From positions 2,929 to 22,883 of the forward strand of contig DKZL01000042.1 in NCBI GenBank assembly GCA_002493635.1: 19,955 bases of DNA, written 5' to 3'. The position numbers and the translations under genes are program-made. This document shows, in pieces, positions 5,560-13,897 of the stretch. Numbering within the stretch: the stretch's first letter is position 1; each line of letters opens with the position of its first letter. The notes under the pieces were generated by a model. It was not told where the DNA came from. It searched no databases and saw only the letters and a list, made by a program, of their open reading frames with translations. The stretch is from Ruminococcaceae bacterium UBA7075. Its GTDB lineage: Bacteria > Bacillota > Clostridia > Oscillospirales > Acutalibacteraceae.

Positions 5560-5763
5560 ATGCGTTTCTATGTAAATAAAAATGCACAGTTAAATGGCGA
5601 TCATGAGGTTCACCGTTCAACCTGCGGTTGCCTTCCCAACGTAGAGAACCGTTTGTTTTTGGGCGATTTTACTACATCACATCAGGCTGTCAGAGAAGCT
5701 GCAAGGTACTATACCAAGGTTGATGGTTGTGTTCACTGCTGCCCTGAATCGCACAATTCCTGA
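5560..5763 (+). CDS. small Cys-rich protein, 67 aa, first gene of RM operon
   Basis: The ATG at 5560 follows AAAGGAG by nine bases. The product starts MRFYVNKNAQLNGDHEVH. It has C-G-C near residue 22, a middle segment with LGDFTTSHQAVREAARYY, and C-V-H-C-C near the C-terminus. The paired Cys clusters and the His residues suggest one bound zinc, or disulfides. There is no signal peptide or membrane helix. I have seen similar short proteins next to restriction loci in gut Firmicutes, but I know of no assigned function. Being first in the operon behind a structured leader, it could be a regulator or a small partner of the RM enzymes; this is inference. An upstream in-frame start would run through the leader stems and is rejected. 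Confidence 0.7.
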   Translation: MRFYVNKNAQLNGDHEVHRSTCGCLPNVENRLFLGDFTTSHQAVREAARYYTKVDGCVHCCPESHNS

Positions 5764-5773
5764 TTGATGCTGT

Positions 5774-5810
5774 CGGCGCACTCGCTTATTTGTGGGTGCG
5801 CCGGTTTTCG
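5774..5810 (+). promoter_or_regulatory. GC-rich hairpin between small gene and hsdS
   Basis: CGGCGCAC (5774-5781) pairs with GTGCGCCG (5796-5803) around a 14-base loop and is followed by GTTTTCG. It lies ten bases after the small gene's stop. The T-run is too short for a firm terminator call; it may be a partial terminator, or an RNA-stability element that raises the small gene's output relative to the hsd genes. Confidence 0.5.
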
Positions 5811-5824
5811 CAAGGAGAAAAGAT

Positions 5825-6418
5825 ATGAAAACAAAAAAAATATCAGAATTTGCCACTCTTCAAAGCGGTCTGGTATTAAACAGAAGAGAGGCTCGTTTTG
5901 AAGAAGAAACAGAGGTCATCTATAATCGGCTAAATTTGCGTTCACTGAATGAATACGGTGAGATTAAAAGCGAAAATCTGGACTTCTTCCCTTCAAAATC
6001 TTTGCTTGATGATCCCTTTTTAACACAAAAGGGTGATGTGGTGGTTAAATTATCAGCACCACTATTCCCTACTGTTATTGAAGAAAGCAATATAAATTTA
6101 GTTATTCCTTCACAGCTTGCGGTAATCAGGATTTTTGATCAAAAAGTAATTCCTGAATACGTCAGATATTATTTGTCAACAGACGGAGTTTCAAAATATA
6201 TTACATCTGTGGAGGGAGGAACTGTCCTTCACTCAATAAAAATTAATACTCTTGCAGACCTGAAAATACCGATTCCGACTGTTGAAAAGCAAAGGTTAAT
6301 AGTGAACATTGCACAGACAAATTCAAAAATAGAAAAGCTTTATAAAGAACTGGTAAAACAGGAAAGCAAACTTGCAACAGCTAAAATTCAAAAATTTCTC
6401 GGGGGAAAATTACAATGA
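5825..6418 (+). CDS. half-size type I specificity subunit (HsdS-like, one TRD)
   Basis: A 197-aa protein with one target-recognition domain (about residues 1-150, starting KTKKISEFATLQSG). One conserved helical repeat follows (KIPIPTVEKQRLIVNIAQ, then a Lys/Glu-rich coiled-coil). Normal HsdS proteins have two TRDs and two such helices (about 400 aa), so this is half size. Half S subunits can dimerise to recognise a palindrome, or they can be partners or decoys. The ATG at 5825 follows AAGGAGA; an in-frame start at 5792 would begin in the hairpin loop. Its TGA overlaps the hsdM ATG in ATGA, so translation is coupled. It looks complete rather than truncated, as its end has the usual coiled-coil. 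A full-length HsdS lies downstream in the same operon. Confidence 0.82.
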   Translation: MKTKKISEFATLQSGLVLNRREARFEEETEVIYNRLNLRSLNEYGEIKSENLDFFPSKSLLDDPFLTQKGDVVVKLSAPLFPTVIEESNINLVIPSQLAVIRIFDQKVIPEYVRYYLSTDGVSKYITSVEGGTVLHSIKINTLADLKIPIPTVEKQRLIVNIAQTNSKIEKLYKELVKQESKLATAKIQKFLGGKLQ

Positions 6419-7980
6419 GTACATCAAGAAAAGATATTGAAAACGCACTGATGAGAGGTGCAGATTCATTACGAGATACAATAGATGCCGCCAATTATAA
6501 GGATTATGTCCTTCCGCTTATGTTTGTCAAATATTTAAGCGATACATATAAAGAAAAAGTGGAAAATCTTGAAAAAGAATATCAGGGCGTGAGGTTAGAA
6601 CGCCAAAAGCGATATTTACCATTTACCGTAGCTGAGGATTGTTCATTTAATTCGTTGTATGAGCAAAGATATTCTGACAATATAGGTCAGCTCATTAATA
6701 TGGCTATGCGCCGGATTGAAAATGATAATAATCAACAGCTGGCAGGAGTGCTGAATACTACTGATTATAACAGTGAAAATGCCCTCGGAACCCGTGAACA
6801 TAAGAACGCTATACTGCGTGAATTGCTTGAAGACCTTCATCCTTTGGATTTGCGTCCATCACAGATTGAAGTAAAAGAGGGTGAAGTGTCTGCCGATGTA
6901 ATCGGTGATGCGTATGAATATATGATAGGACAGTTTGCGAGTATGGCTGGAAAAAAGGCAGGTTCATTCTATACTCCGGCAGCAGTATCTGAAATTATGG
7001 CTCGGATTGTAAATGTTCAGCCGGGAGAAAGAGTGTATGACCCTACCTGCGGCTCGGGCTCACTGCTTATTAAAGCGGCAAAAAAGGAGAACTCAAATCA
7101 GGTTTCTATCTTCGGGCAGGAAGTAAATGGCTCTTCGGTTGCTATGGCAAAGATGAATATGTATATTCACGAAATAAGCGACGCAAAAATTGCATGGGGC
7201 GATACTCTGGCAAATCCTATGTTCAAGGACGAGGACGGAAATTTATTGACCTTTGACGCCATAGTTGCCAATATGCCTTTTTCAAAGGATAAGTGGGCAG
7301 CAGGCTTTAATCCCGGCGGAGAAGCTGTAGGCAAAGGAAAAAAAGAATTTAAAATGGAAGCTACGCTTGATAAATACCACCGTTTTGATTGGGGAGTACC
7401 ACCGGCAAGCAAAGGTGACTGGGCTTTTCTGTTGCATATGATTGCAAGTGCGTCTATTAACGGTAGAATCGCTGCCGTTGCTCCACACGGCGTTTTGTTC
7501 AGAGGGGCAGCAGAGGGCAGAATTCGTCAGCGTGTAATAGAAGAAAACTTGTTAGACGCTATTATAGGTTTGCCTGAGAACCTGTTTTACGGCACTTCAA
7601 TTCCTGCATGTATTCTTGTGTTTAAGAAAGACCGCTCAGAAAATAATGTTCTGTTTATTGACGCTTCAGGAAAGGACGAGAATGGAAATCTACGCTACAA
7701 AAAAAACAAAAGGCAGAATGTTCTTGAAACAAAGAATATTGATGATATTGTAAATGCCTATTTTGAGAGAAAAGATATCGATAAATTTTCTCATATTGCA
7801 ACGATAGACGAAATCAAGGAAAATGGATATAACCTCAACATTCCCCGCTATGTTGACACCTTCGAGGAAGAGGAGCTTGTTGATATTGAAGAGGTTCAGA
7901 ATAATATTGACCGACTTAAGTACGAAATAGCTGAGGCTGAGAAACAGCTTGAAGAATACCTCAGGGAGCTTGGGTTATGA
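6415..7980 (+). CDS. hsdM: type I DNA methyltransferase subunit HsdM
   Basis: The modification subunit of a type I restriction system, which makes N6-methyladenine from S-adenosylmethionine once HsdS supplies the target site. The 521-aa product starts with the helical HsdM N-domain (ALMRGADSLRDTIDAANYKDYVLPLMFVKYL). The catalytic domain follows from about residue 165, with SAM-binding motif I D209-P-T-C-G-S-G-S. The catalytic loop is N286-M-P-F instead of the usual N-P-P-F/Y. Length fits the family. A C-terminal coiled-coil (about 490-521) is the expected contact with HsdS. The gene overlaps the half-size hsdS (ATGA) and the RhuM-like gene (ATGA). The Met in the catalytic loop is conservative in position and may not abolish activity. 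Confidence 0.93.
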   Translation: MSTSRKDIENALMRGADSLRDTIDAANYKDYVLPLMFVKYLSDTYKEKVENLEKEYQGVRLERQKRYLPFTVAEDCSFNSLYEQRYSDNIGQLINMAMRRIENDNNQQLAGVLNTTDYNSENALGTREHKNAILRELLEDLHPLDLRPSQIEVKEGEVSADVIGDAYEYMIGQFASMAGKKAGSFYTPAAVSEIMARIVNVQPGERVYDPTCGSGSLLIKAAKKENSNQVSIFGQEVNGSSVAMAKMNMYIHEISDAKIAWGDTLANPMFKDEDGNLLTFDAIVANMPFSKDKWAAGFNPGGEAVGKGKKEFKMEATLDKYHRFDWGVPPASKGDWAFLLHMIASASINGRIAAVAPHGVLFRGAAEGRIRQRVIEENLLDAIIGLPENLFYGTSIPACILVFKKDRSENNVLFIDASGKDENGNLRYKKNKRQNVLETKNIDDIVNAYFERKDIDKFSHIATIDEIKENGYNLNIPRYVDTFEEEELVDIEEVQNNIDRLKYEIAEAEKQLEEYLRELGL

Positions 7981-8357
7981 GTAATGAATTGGAAAACACA
8001 GGCAGAATTTTAATTTATCAGAATGAAAAAGGCGACACTAAAATTGATGTTTATTTTGAGGATGATACAATTTGGATGACGCAAAAGAATATTGCAGAGT
8101 TGTATCAGACTACTCCTCAAAACATTACTTTGCATATCAAGAATATTTATACTGACGGCGAGCTTGAAGAATTGGCAACTTGTAAGAATTACTTACAAGT
8201 TCAAAACGAGGGATACCGACAAGTCAAGCGTGCAATTGCGGAAAAATTAGCTCTTGATCAATACGAAAAGTATGATGCCGCAAGAAGAATTGAAGAATCG
8301 GCAGATATTGACGAACTGACGAACAGCGTAAAGCGGTTGGACGGCAAAAAAAGTTAA
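7977..8357 (+). CDS. RhuM-family protein with its central part deleted
   Basis: A 126-aa protein. Residues 1-80 match the N-terminus of the RhuM family (ILIYQNEKGDTKIDVYFEDD, then IWMTQKNIAELYQTTPQNIT, a helix-turn-helix-like segment). The sequence then jumps at about EGYRQVKR to AIAEKLALDQYEKYDAARRIEE, which resembles the C-terminal tail of RhuM proteins. Full RhuM proteins are over 300 aa, so roughly 200 residues are missing and the frame is kept. It starts in ATGA overlap with hsdM and ends 13 bases before the full hsdS, so it is still read as part of the operon. RhuM genes often sit within type I RM loci, with no established role. It may be inactive; the DNA-binding-like N-terminus is intact. 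Confidence 0.75.
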   Translation: MSNELENTGRILIYQNEKGDTKIDVYFEDDTIWMTQKNIAELYQTTPQNITLHIKNIYTDGELEELATCKNYLQVQNEGYRQVKRAIAEKLALDQYEKYDAARRIEESADIDELTNSVKRLDGKKS

Positions 8358-8370
8358 GGAGCGGCGAACG

Positions 8371-9618
8371 ATGAATAAGGAAATAAATGAGAGGATAGAA
8401 ACGATAAAAAAAGGTAACGTTCCTGACGGGTATAAGAGGACAAGAATGGGGATTATACCTAATGAGTGGCGAGAAGTTCAACTCAGGGATATCGCTAAAG
8501 CAGTGACTAAAAAGAATATAGATAATTCCATTACTGTTACGTTTACAAACTCTGCCACTAAAGGTGTAATAAAACAAACTGATTACTTTGAAAAACAAAT
8601 ATCTAACTCAGAAAATACATACGGATATTATGTTGTAGAACAAGATGATTATATTTATAATCCTCGTATATCTGATTTTGCGCCATGTGGACCGATAAAT
8701 AAATCTAATTTTGAGGAAAACGGTATTGTTTCCCCATTATATACCGTTTTTAAATTACGAAATGATTTAAAGAAGAATAAATATATAGAGATGTATTTGA
8801 ACAGCTCTTTTTGGCGTCGATATATGTGTAGTGTAGCAAATTATGGTGCTAGACATGACAGAATGAATATTACCAATAATGATTTTTTTAGAATGCCTGT
8901 GCCGTTTCCGCCACTTGTAGAACAACAGAAAATAGCCGAAATTTTATCCCGGTGCGATACGGTCATAGAAGAATGCAAGAAACAGATGGAAGAGTATAAA
9001 AGCTTGAAAAAAACTTGCTTAAACAAAATGTTTCCAAAGAAAGGCAGTAATACACCCGAAATACGTTTCCCCGGTTTTACCGATGCTTGGGAACAGCGTA
9101 AGTTGGGGGATATATTAAGAACACTGTCGTTTAAGCCCTATTTGAAGACTCCGGAACAAGACGGGAAAATCGAAATCATTCAGCAAGGCAATGACCCGAT
9201 TATTGGTTTTGCCAATGGAGAACCGTGCGAGGACTTCAGAAACACAGTCATTTTTGGAGATCATACTTTATCGCTATACAAGCCGAAAAGCCCGTTTTTT
9301 GTTGCAACTGACGGGGTTCGTATCCTTCAGGGCGTCAATGAAATGGATGGAAACTATCTTCTTTCCCTTTTAGAAAGGAATAGACCTAAGTCAGAGGGAT
9401 ATAAGCGCTATTATTCTATCCTTGCTGATAGAGAAGTTTTTTTTACCGATAATCGCGATGAACAAAAGCAAATCGGAACTTATTTCGAGCAGCTTGACAA
9501 CCTTATTACCCTTCATCAGCGTAAGTTAGAAGCATACACTCAAATGAAAAAAGCATTAACGCAGCTTTTGCTTACAGGTATTGTCAGGGTGAATAAACAA
9601 CAGAAAATTTTACCTTAA
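8371..9618 (+). CDS. hsdS: full-length type I specificity subunit HsdS
   Basis: The 415-aa subunit chooses the bipartite DNA target for the HsdM/HsdR complex. TRD1 (about residues 20-180) is followed by the first conserved helix (EQQKIAEILSRCDTVIEECK, from 184) and the standard inter-domain start IRFPGFTDAWEQRKLGD (from 231). TRD2 (about 248-362) and the second conserved helix (DEQKQIGTYFEQLDNLI, from 363) come next, ending LLTGIVRVNK. Both halves look intact and length is normal. The start ATG has AGGAG about 12 bases upstream, rather far. Its TRDs do not visibly resemble that of the half-size S upstream, so the operon encodes two different specificities for one HsdM. I saw no inverted or direct repeats shared by the two S genes that would support switching by recombination. 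Confidence 0.9.
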   Translation: MNKEINERIETIKKGNVPDGYKRTRMGIIPNEWREVQLRDIAKAVTKKNIDNSITVTFTNSATKGVIKQTDYFEKQISNSENTYGYYVVEQDDYIYNPRISDFAPCGPINKSNFEENGIVSPLYTVFKLRNDLKKNKYIEMYLNSSFWRRYMCSVANYGARHDRMNITNNDFFRMPVPFPPLVEQQKIAEILSRCDTVIEECKKQMEEYKSLKKTCLNKMFPKKGSNTPEIRFPGFTDAWEQRKLGDILRTLSFKPYLKTPEQDGKIEIIQQGNDPIIGFANGEPCEDFRNTVIFGDHTLSLYKPKSPFFVATDGVRILQGVNEMDGNYLLSLLERNRPKSEGYKRYYSILADREVFFTDNRDEQKQIGTYFEQLDNLITLHQRKLEAYTQMKKALTQLLLTGIVRVNKQQKILP

Positions 9619-9665
9619 TAATCAAACAGGGAAATGTAAAATATTACGCAAACGGAGGCTTTAAA

Positions 9666-12600
9666 ATGCCAAATCATACAATATTCAATGAACGTCCCGA
9701 ATCGCAGGATCGTGCGTTAAAAGTAATCGAAAAATTAGGATACACAATTGTTCCTCGCAGTGAAGCCGAGGTTAAGCGTGGTTCGAGAAAATCTGTTTTG
9801 TTTGAAGACGAATTGCAGACCTTTCTGAGCAGACGCACATATCCCTATGATAACGAATCCCGCTTTTTTTCGGGCGGTTCTATTGCTACTGCGGTCCGTG
9901 CAATAAACCTCAACACAACAGCAGGACTTTATGCCGCTAATAAAGAAATATCGGATATGCTCTGTTCGGGCAAAAGTCTTGAAGAAACCTTGCCCGACGG
10001 CACAAGGCAGTCGTTTGATATTGATTTTATTGACTTTGAACATCCGGAAAATAACATTTTTCAGGTAACAGATGAATTTGAAGTAGAATGTCCCAACGGG
10101 AAATTTGCCCGTCCGGATATTGTTGTTTTGGTAAACGGTATTCCTCTTGTTGTTATTGAGTGCAAAAAATCGGGTGTTGATGTAATGGAAGGGGTTAAAC
10201 AGAATATTCGCAACCAGGGCAACGACTATATTCCGCAGCTGTTTGAGTATTCGCAGATTGTAATGGCTGTTAATCCCAATAAGGTTTTATACGGCACCTG
10301 CGGAACGCCTGCAAAATACTTTGTTTCCTGGCATGAAGAAGATAAAAACTGGCTGAATGAGTGGTGCAGAAAATGCTCACCCGACGGCTGCATCAAGGAG
10401 CAGGACTGTGCTCTTATCTCTCTGCTGCATCCTGAGCGTCTTCTTGATTTAATTCGTAATTTCATTATTTATGATAATAATGTCAAAAAGATATGCCGAT
10501 ACAAGCAGTATTTTGCGGTCAAGAAATGTATGGACCGTATTTTGCTTAAGGACGGAAAAAACACCCGAAGCGGCGTTGTGTGGCATACTCAGGGTAGCGG
10601 AAAAACTATTACAATGATTATGCTTACCAAAATAATACTGAAAGAGAGTATGAAAAAGGACAGTATCATAAAAAAGCCTCGCTTTATTATGGTGACTGAC
10701 CGTGTTAATCTCGACAAGCAGATTCGTGATAACTTTATTCATACGCAAATGAGCCCTCGCCGTGCCAAAACAGGAAAAGGACTTGTTGAACTGCTACAGG
10801 ACGACGGAAATACAGTCATTACCTCCCTTGTAAACAAGTTTGAGGCGGCAGTAAAACAGGAATATTGTAATGACAGCCCCAATATTTTTCTCTTTATTGA
10901 TGAAGGTCACAGGACGCAATACGGTAAGCTTAATATGTATATGAAAAAAGTATTGCCTAATGCTGTAAAGATAGCTTTTACGGGTACTCCTTTGATTAAT
11001 AAACCGAAGTCAGATGACCCTCGAAAAATTGATAACGCTAAAAATACCTATCAGAAATTCGGTCCGCTGATTGATAGCTATACCTTGCAGGACGCTATTG
11101 ACGATAAGGTAACTGTTCCTATTGTGTATGAGGGACGTGTTATTCCTCAAAAGGTAACAAGCGCACTAATAAACAGCCATCTAAAACATATAACTGTCGG
11201 ACTGAATGATGATGCACGAAAAGACCTCGAAATGAAATACAGTCGCTTTGTAGCTTTAGCACAGACTGAGCCGAGGCTCAATATAATTGCATTCGATTTA
11301 CACGAGCATTTTTTAAACTACGTAAAGCCAAAGCATTTTAAGGCAATGCTGACCTGTTCATCCCGTGCAGCCGCTGTTCAGATGTTCTACAAGCTTCGTG
11401 ATCTTGGCGGAATCAACCCTGCGGTAGTAATAACGCCGAACAACGCAAAGGAAGGCGATGACGAGGAAAATACACCGCAGACATTGAAGATTATAGCTGA
11501 TTTCTTCCGCAAGGAAGTTGATCCGCTGTATAAAAACAATTATGAGGCATACGAGGATTCCGTTACCGGAGAATTTATAGATCCCGAAGGTGACATTGAC
11601 CTTTTGATAGTAAAGGATAAATTACTTACAGGCTTTGACGCTCCCGTAGCTGCGGTTTTGTATGTGGATAAAAAATTACGTGATCATACATTGCTTCAGG
11701 CTATTGCTCGTGTAAACCGAGTTTATGAAAATAAGGATTTCGGCTTGATTGTTGACTACATAGGTATATTCAAAAAGCTTAATTCTGCGCTTGATTTGTA
11801 TAGTGACGAAAAGTCGGGAATGAACACTTTCGATCGTGCCGATATTGAGAATTCCATATCTTCTGTTCTGGAACAAAAAAATAAAATTGAGACTGCTCAT
11901 AAAAATTTGTGGAGTATTTTTGACGGAATATCCAAAAACGAAACGGCTGCTGATATGTGGCAGGAGCGACTTCGTGATTACGATATTCGTAAAGATTTTT
12001 ATGAAAAGCTCTCAACGTTTGCAAAACTTGTAGATCTTATGTTCTCAAGTTATGAGTTATTTGAAACGGTCGGTGATAAAAAGGCTGAAGAATACAAAAA
12101 AGACTATCTCTTCTTCAAAAAGCTAAAGGATAGTGTTTCTTTGCGCTTTAATGACAGTGTTGACTTTTCAAAATATGAAGACGGCATCCGACAATTATTA
12201 AATACTTATGTCAATGCAGAAGATGCAAAAATGGTTATTGAACCGCTTGATATTCTGAATAAGGATAAAATGGAAGAACAGCTTGCTCGACTCGGTTCAA
12301 AAGAAGCTAAGGCTGAAGCTATCCAGACAAGGCAGATCGAAGTTTTGGAAAGCAGTCGCTATGATGATCCTATCCGATATATGACATTTATGGAGCGAAT
12401 CAATAAAACCATACAAGATTATATGGCGGAACGTGACAGCGAAAAATATCTGTCATCAATGGAAAAACTGGCTGAGGATTACCGTGCAGGCAGAAGCTCC
12501 GTTGAATATCCTGAAATTATTATGGATGACGGTGACGCAAAGAGCTTTTACGGTGCGGTATGCAGCGGGCTCAAAAAATCTGACATTGAAACAGAAAAAA

Positions 12601-12824
12601 ACAATATGGAAGCGTTAGGAAGTCTGTCACTTGAAATCAAGAAGGTTATTTCTTCAAACGCAAAAAGAGATTGGCGTGATAATGTTATTGTTCATAGAAA
12701 TATGAAAAAGGAACTGGATGATTTACTTTTTGATTATCTTGATGAAAATAACTTGGATTGGTCATTGGATACGATTGATATTATTATTGATGAAATATTG
12801 ATGACAGCAAAGAAGGTTTATTAA
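9666..12824 (+). CDS. hsdR: type I restriction endonuclease subunit HsdR
   Basis: The motor and nuclease subunit, which pulls DNA past the bound complex using ATP and cuts at distant sites. The 1052-aa product fits the EcoR124-type size. The N-terminal nuclease domain has P150-D151, then E165-C-K167 (PD-...-ExK). The helicase motor has Walker A G310-S-G-K-T314, the DEAH-like D412-E-G-H415, AFTGTP (motif III) and QAIARVNR from residue 678 (motif VI). A long helical C-terminal region follows for contact with HsdM. All key residues are present, so the enzyme should be active. GGAGG lies about eight bases before the ATG, and a 47-base gap separates it from hsdS. The next gene starts one base after its stop codon. 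Confidence 0.95.
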   Translation: MPNHTIFNERPESQDRALKVIEKLGYTIVPRSEAEVKRGSRKSVLFEDELQTFLSRRTYPYDNESRFFSGGSIATAVRAINLNTTAGLYAANKEISDMLCSGKSLEETLPDGTRQSFDIDFIDFEHPENNIFQVTDEFEVECPNGKFARPDIVVLVNGIPLVVIECKKSGVDVMEGVKQNIRNQGNDYIPQLFEYSQIVMAVNPNKVLYGTCGTPAKYFVSWHEEDKNWLNEWCRKCSPDGCIKEQDCALISLLHPERLLDLIRNFIIYDNNVKKICRYKQYFAVKKCMDRILLKDGKNTRSGVVWHTQGSGKTITMIMLTKIILKESMKKDSIIKKPRFIMVTDRVNLDKQIRDNFIHTQMSPRRAKTGKGLVELLQDDGNTVITSLVNKFEAAVKQEYCNDSPNIFLFIDEGHRTQYGKLNMYMKKVLPNAVKIAFTGTPLINKPKSDDPRKIDNAKNTYQKFGPLIDSYTLQDAIDDKVTVPIVYEGRVIPQKVTSALINSHLKHITVGLNDDARKDLEMKYSRFVALAQTEPRLNIIAFDLHEHFLNYVKPKHFKAMLTCSSRAAAVQMFYKLRDLGGINPAVVITPNNAKEGDDEENTPQTLKIIADFFRKEVDPLYKNNYEAYEDSVTGEFIDPEGDIDLLIVKDKLLTGFDAPVAAVLYVDKKLRDHTLLQAIARVNRVYENKDFGLIVDYIGIFKKLNSALDLYSDEKSGMNTFDRADIENSISSVLEQKNKIETAHKNLWSIFDGISKNETAADMWQERLRDYDIRKDFYEKLSTFAKLVDLMFSSYELFETVGDKKAEEYKKDYLFFKKLKDSVSLRFNDSVDFSKYEDGIRQLLNTYVNAEDAKMVIEPLDILNKDKMEEQLARLGSKEAKAEAIQTRQIEVLESSRYDDPIRYMTFMERINKTIQDYMAERDSEKYLSSMEKLAEDYRAGRSSVEYPEIIMDDGDAKSFYGAVCSGLKKSDIETEKNNMEALGSLSLEIKKVISSNAKRDWRDNVIVHRNMKKELDDLLFDYLDENNLDWSLDTIDIIIDEILMTAKKVY

Positions 12825-12825
12825 G

Positions 12826-13551
12826 ATGGAGAATTTATCTGTTGTGCTGCCAAAATCGCAAAAGACTGTTCCCATAAGGGTTAACAGGAAGAAAATGAAA
12901 ACCTGTAGGTTGAAGATCTACCCTGACCAGACTGCAATAATTTCTGTGCCATTTGGAGTTCCTGATGATTGGATTAAGAGTTTTCTGAATCAAAAATCAA
13001 TGTGGATAGAAAAAAAGCTGGAGCAATTTGCGGCGACAAGCGGTTACGCTTCTACACATGAAGTCCGTAACGGACAATCAATTAAAATGTTTGGCGAAGA
13101 TTTGATTTTTGCAGTAACTCAAAGTAATAAAAATAGCATTTATCGGGAAGGTCGGAATATTTGCATCAGCAGTATAGACATTAACGATCAGAAGAATCTG
13201 ATGAAGCAATTTGACAGGTGGTGGAGAAAAGAAGCGCTTGATTTTTTAAAAACTCGTGTTGAAGAATTATATCCAATAATCGGTAAATACGGCAAACCGC
13301 AACCACGGATTTATCTTCGTAAAATGCGGACTTTGTGGGGCAGCTGCAGTGTTAATCGTCAGGTTGTAACCTTTAATCAGTACTTGATTAAAGCAAAGCC
13401 TGCTTGTATTGATTATGTGGTGTTGCACGAGCTTTCGCACTTTATATATCCGAATCACAGCAAGCAGTTTTATGATTTTTTGAGTATACATATGCCGGAT
13501 TGGAAAGAAAGGAAAAAGATACTTGATCAAGATGTAGTACACGGGCTGTAA
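12826..13551 (+). CDS. YgjP/DUF45-type zinc metallopeptidase
   Basis: A 241-aa protein of the YgjP-like (DUF45, M48-related) family. The N-terminal beta-rich part (about 15-110) includes VNRKKMKTCRLKIYPD. Then come LRKMRTLWGSCS and the zinc site H201-E-L-S-H205 with a third ligand in N210-H211, the HExxH-x5-H layout of this family. Length is normal and the catalytic residues are intact. It starts one base after the hsdR stop, so it is probably translated by coupling. Such peptidases are repeatedly found at the end of type I RM operons. Their substrate is unknown to me; control of HsdR by proteolysis, as ClpXP does in E. coli, is a guess. No plain T-run terminator follows within 200 bases. Confidence 0.88.
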   Translation: MENLSVVLPKSQKTVPIRVNRKKMKTCRLKIYPDQTAIISVPFGVPDDWIKSFLNQKSMWIEKKLEQFAATSGYASTHEVRNGQSIKMFGEDLIFAVTQSNKNSIYREGRNICISSIDINDQKNLMKQFDRWWRKEALDFLKTRVEELYPIIGKYGKPQPRIYLRKMRTLWGSCSVNRQVVTFNQYLIKAKPACIDYVVLHELSHFIYPNHSKQFYDFLSIHMPDWKERKKILDQDVVHGL

Positions 13552-13764
13552 TTGCTTTATTATACTATAATTTGAATAAGTGAATCCGCAATATAATCAG
13601 GTTTTCATAATACACTAAACTTTGCAAAAATTTTCTGGTTTTTTCAACTTAATGTGGTATATGTTTGTGCTTTGTGGATATAACTGAACAGTAAGCTTTA
13701 ACTGAAAATAAGTTCCGCCTCGGTAACTCCACCGTGTAAAATTTAGGAGTAATAAAAATAGTAT

Positions 13765-13851
13765 GCAGGTATGGCAGAATTGGCAGACACGTATGGTTCA
13801 GGTACATATGAATGCAAATTCATGCAGGTTCAAGTCCTGCTCTCCGCACCA
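13765..13851 (+). tRNA. tRNA-Leu(CAG), acceptor stem mismatched
   Basis: An 87-nt tRNA-Leu. The D arm is TGGCAGAATTGGCAGACACG, and the loop TTCAGGT has anticodon CAG at 13799-13801. The long variable arm is GAAT-GCAA-ATTC, the T arm is a perfect GCAGG-TTCAAGT-CCTGC, and CCA is encoded. The 5' acceptor strand GCAGGTA would need TACCTGC, but the 3' strand is TCTCCGC, leaving two mismatches and a G-U. The innermost anticodon-stem pair is G-A. The 3' end fits a GCGGAGA-type tRNA-Leu instead. It looks like a join of two tRNA-Leu genes, as left by an integrase acting at a tRNA 3' end. Function is doubtful. An open reading frame through it is an artefact of the tRNA sequence. Confidence 0.75.
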
Positions 13852-13853
13852 CG

Positions 13854-13880
13854 AAAAGCTCGATTTTATCGGGCTTTTTT
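13854..13880 (+). terminator. intrinsic terminator after tRNA-Leu
   Basis: An 11-bp stem (13854-13864 with 13868-13878; one G-U pair and one C-G per side at the core AGCTCG/CGGGCT) around a TTT loop ends in a T-run. It starts three bases after the CCA end and would stop both the tRNA transcript and any read-through from the RM operon. Confidence 0.85.
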
Positions 13881-13897
13881 CATTTTTTCTTTGCTTA

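Noticed and set aside
5825..9618. Phase-variable hsdS system by recombination between the two S genes
   Set aside because: No shared inverted or direct repeats between the two S genes and no recombinase gene beside them.
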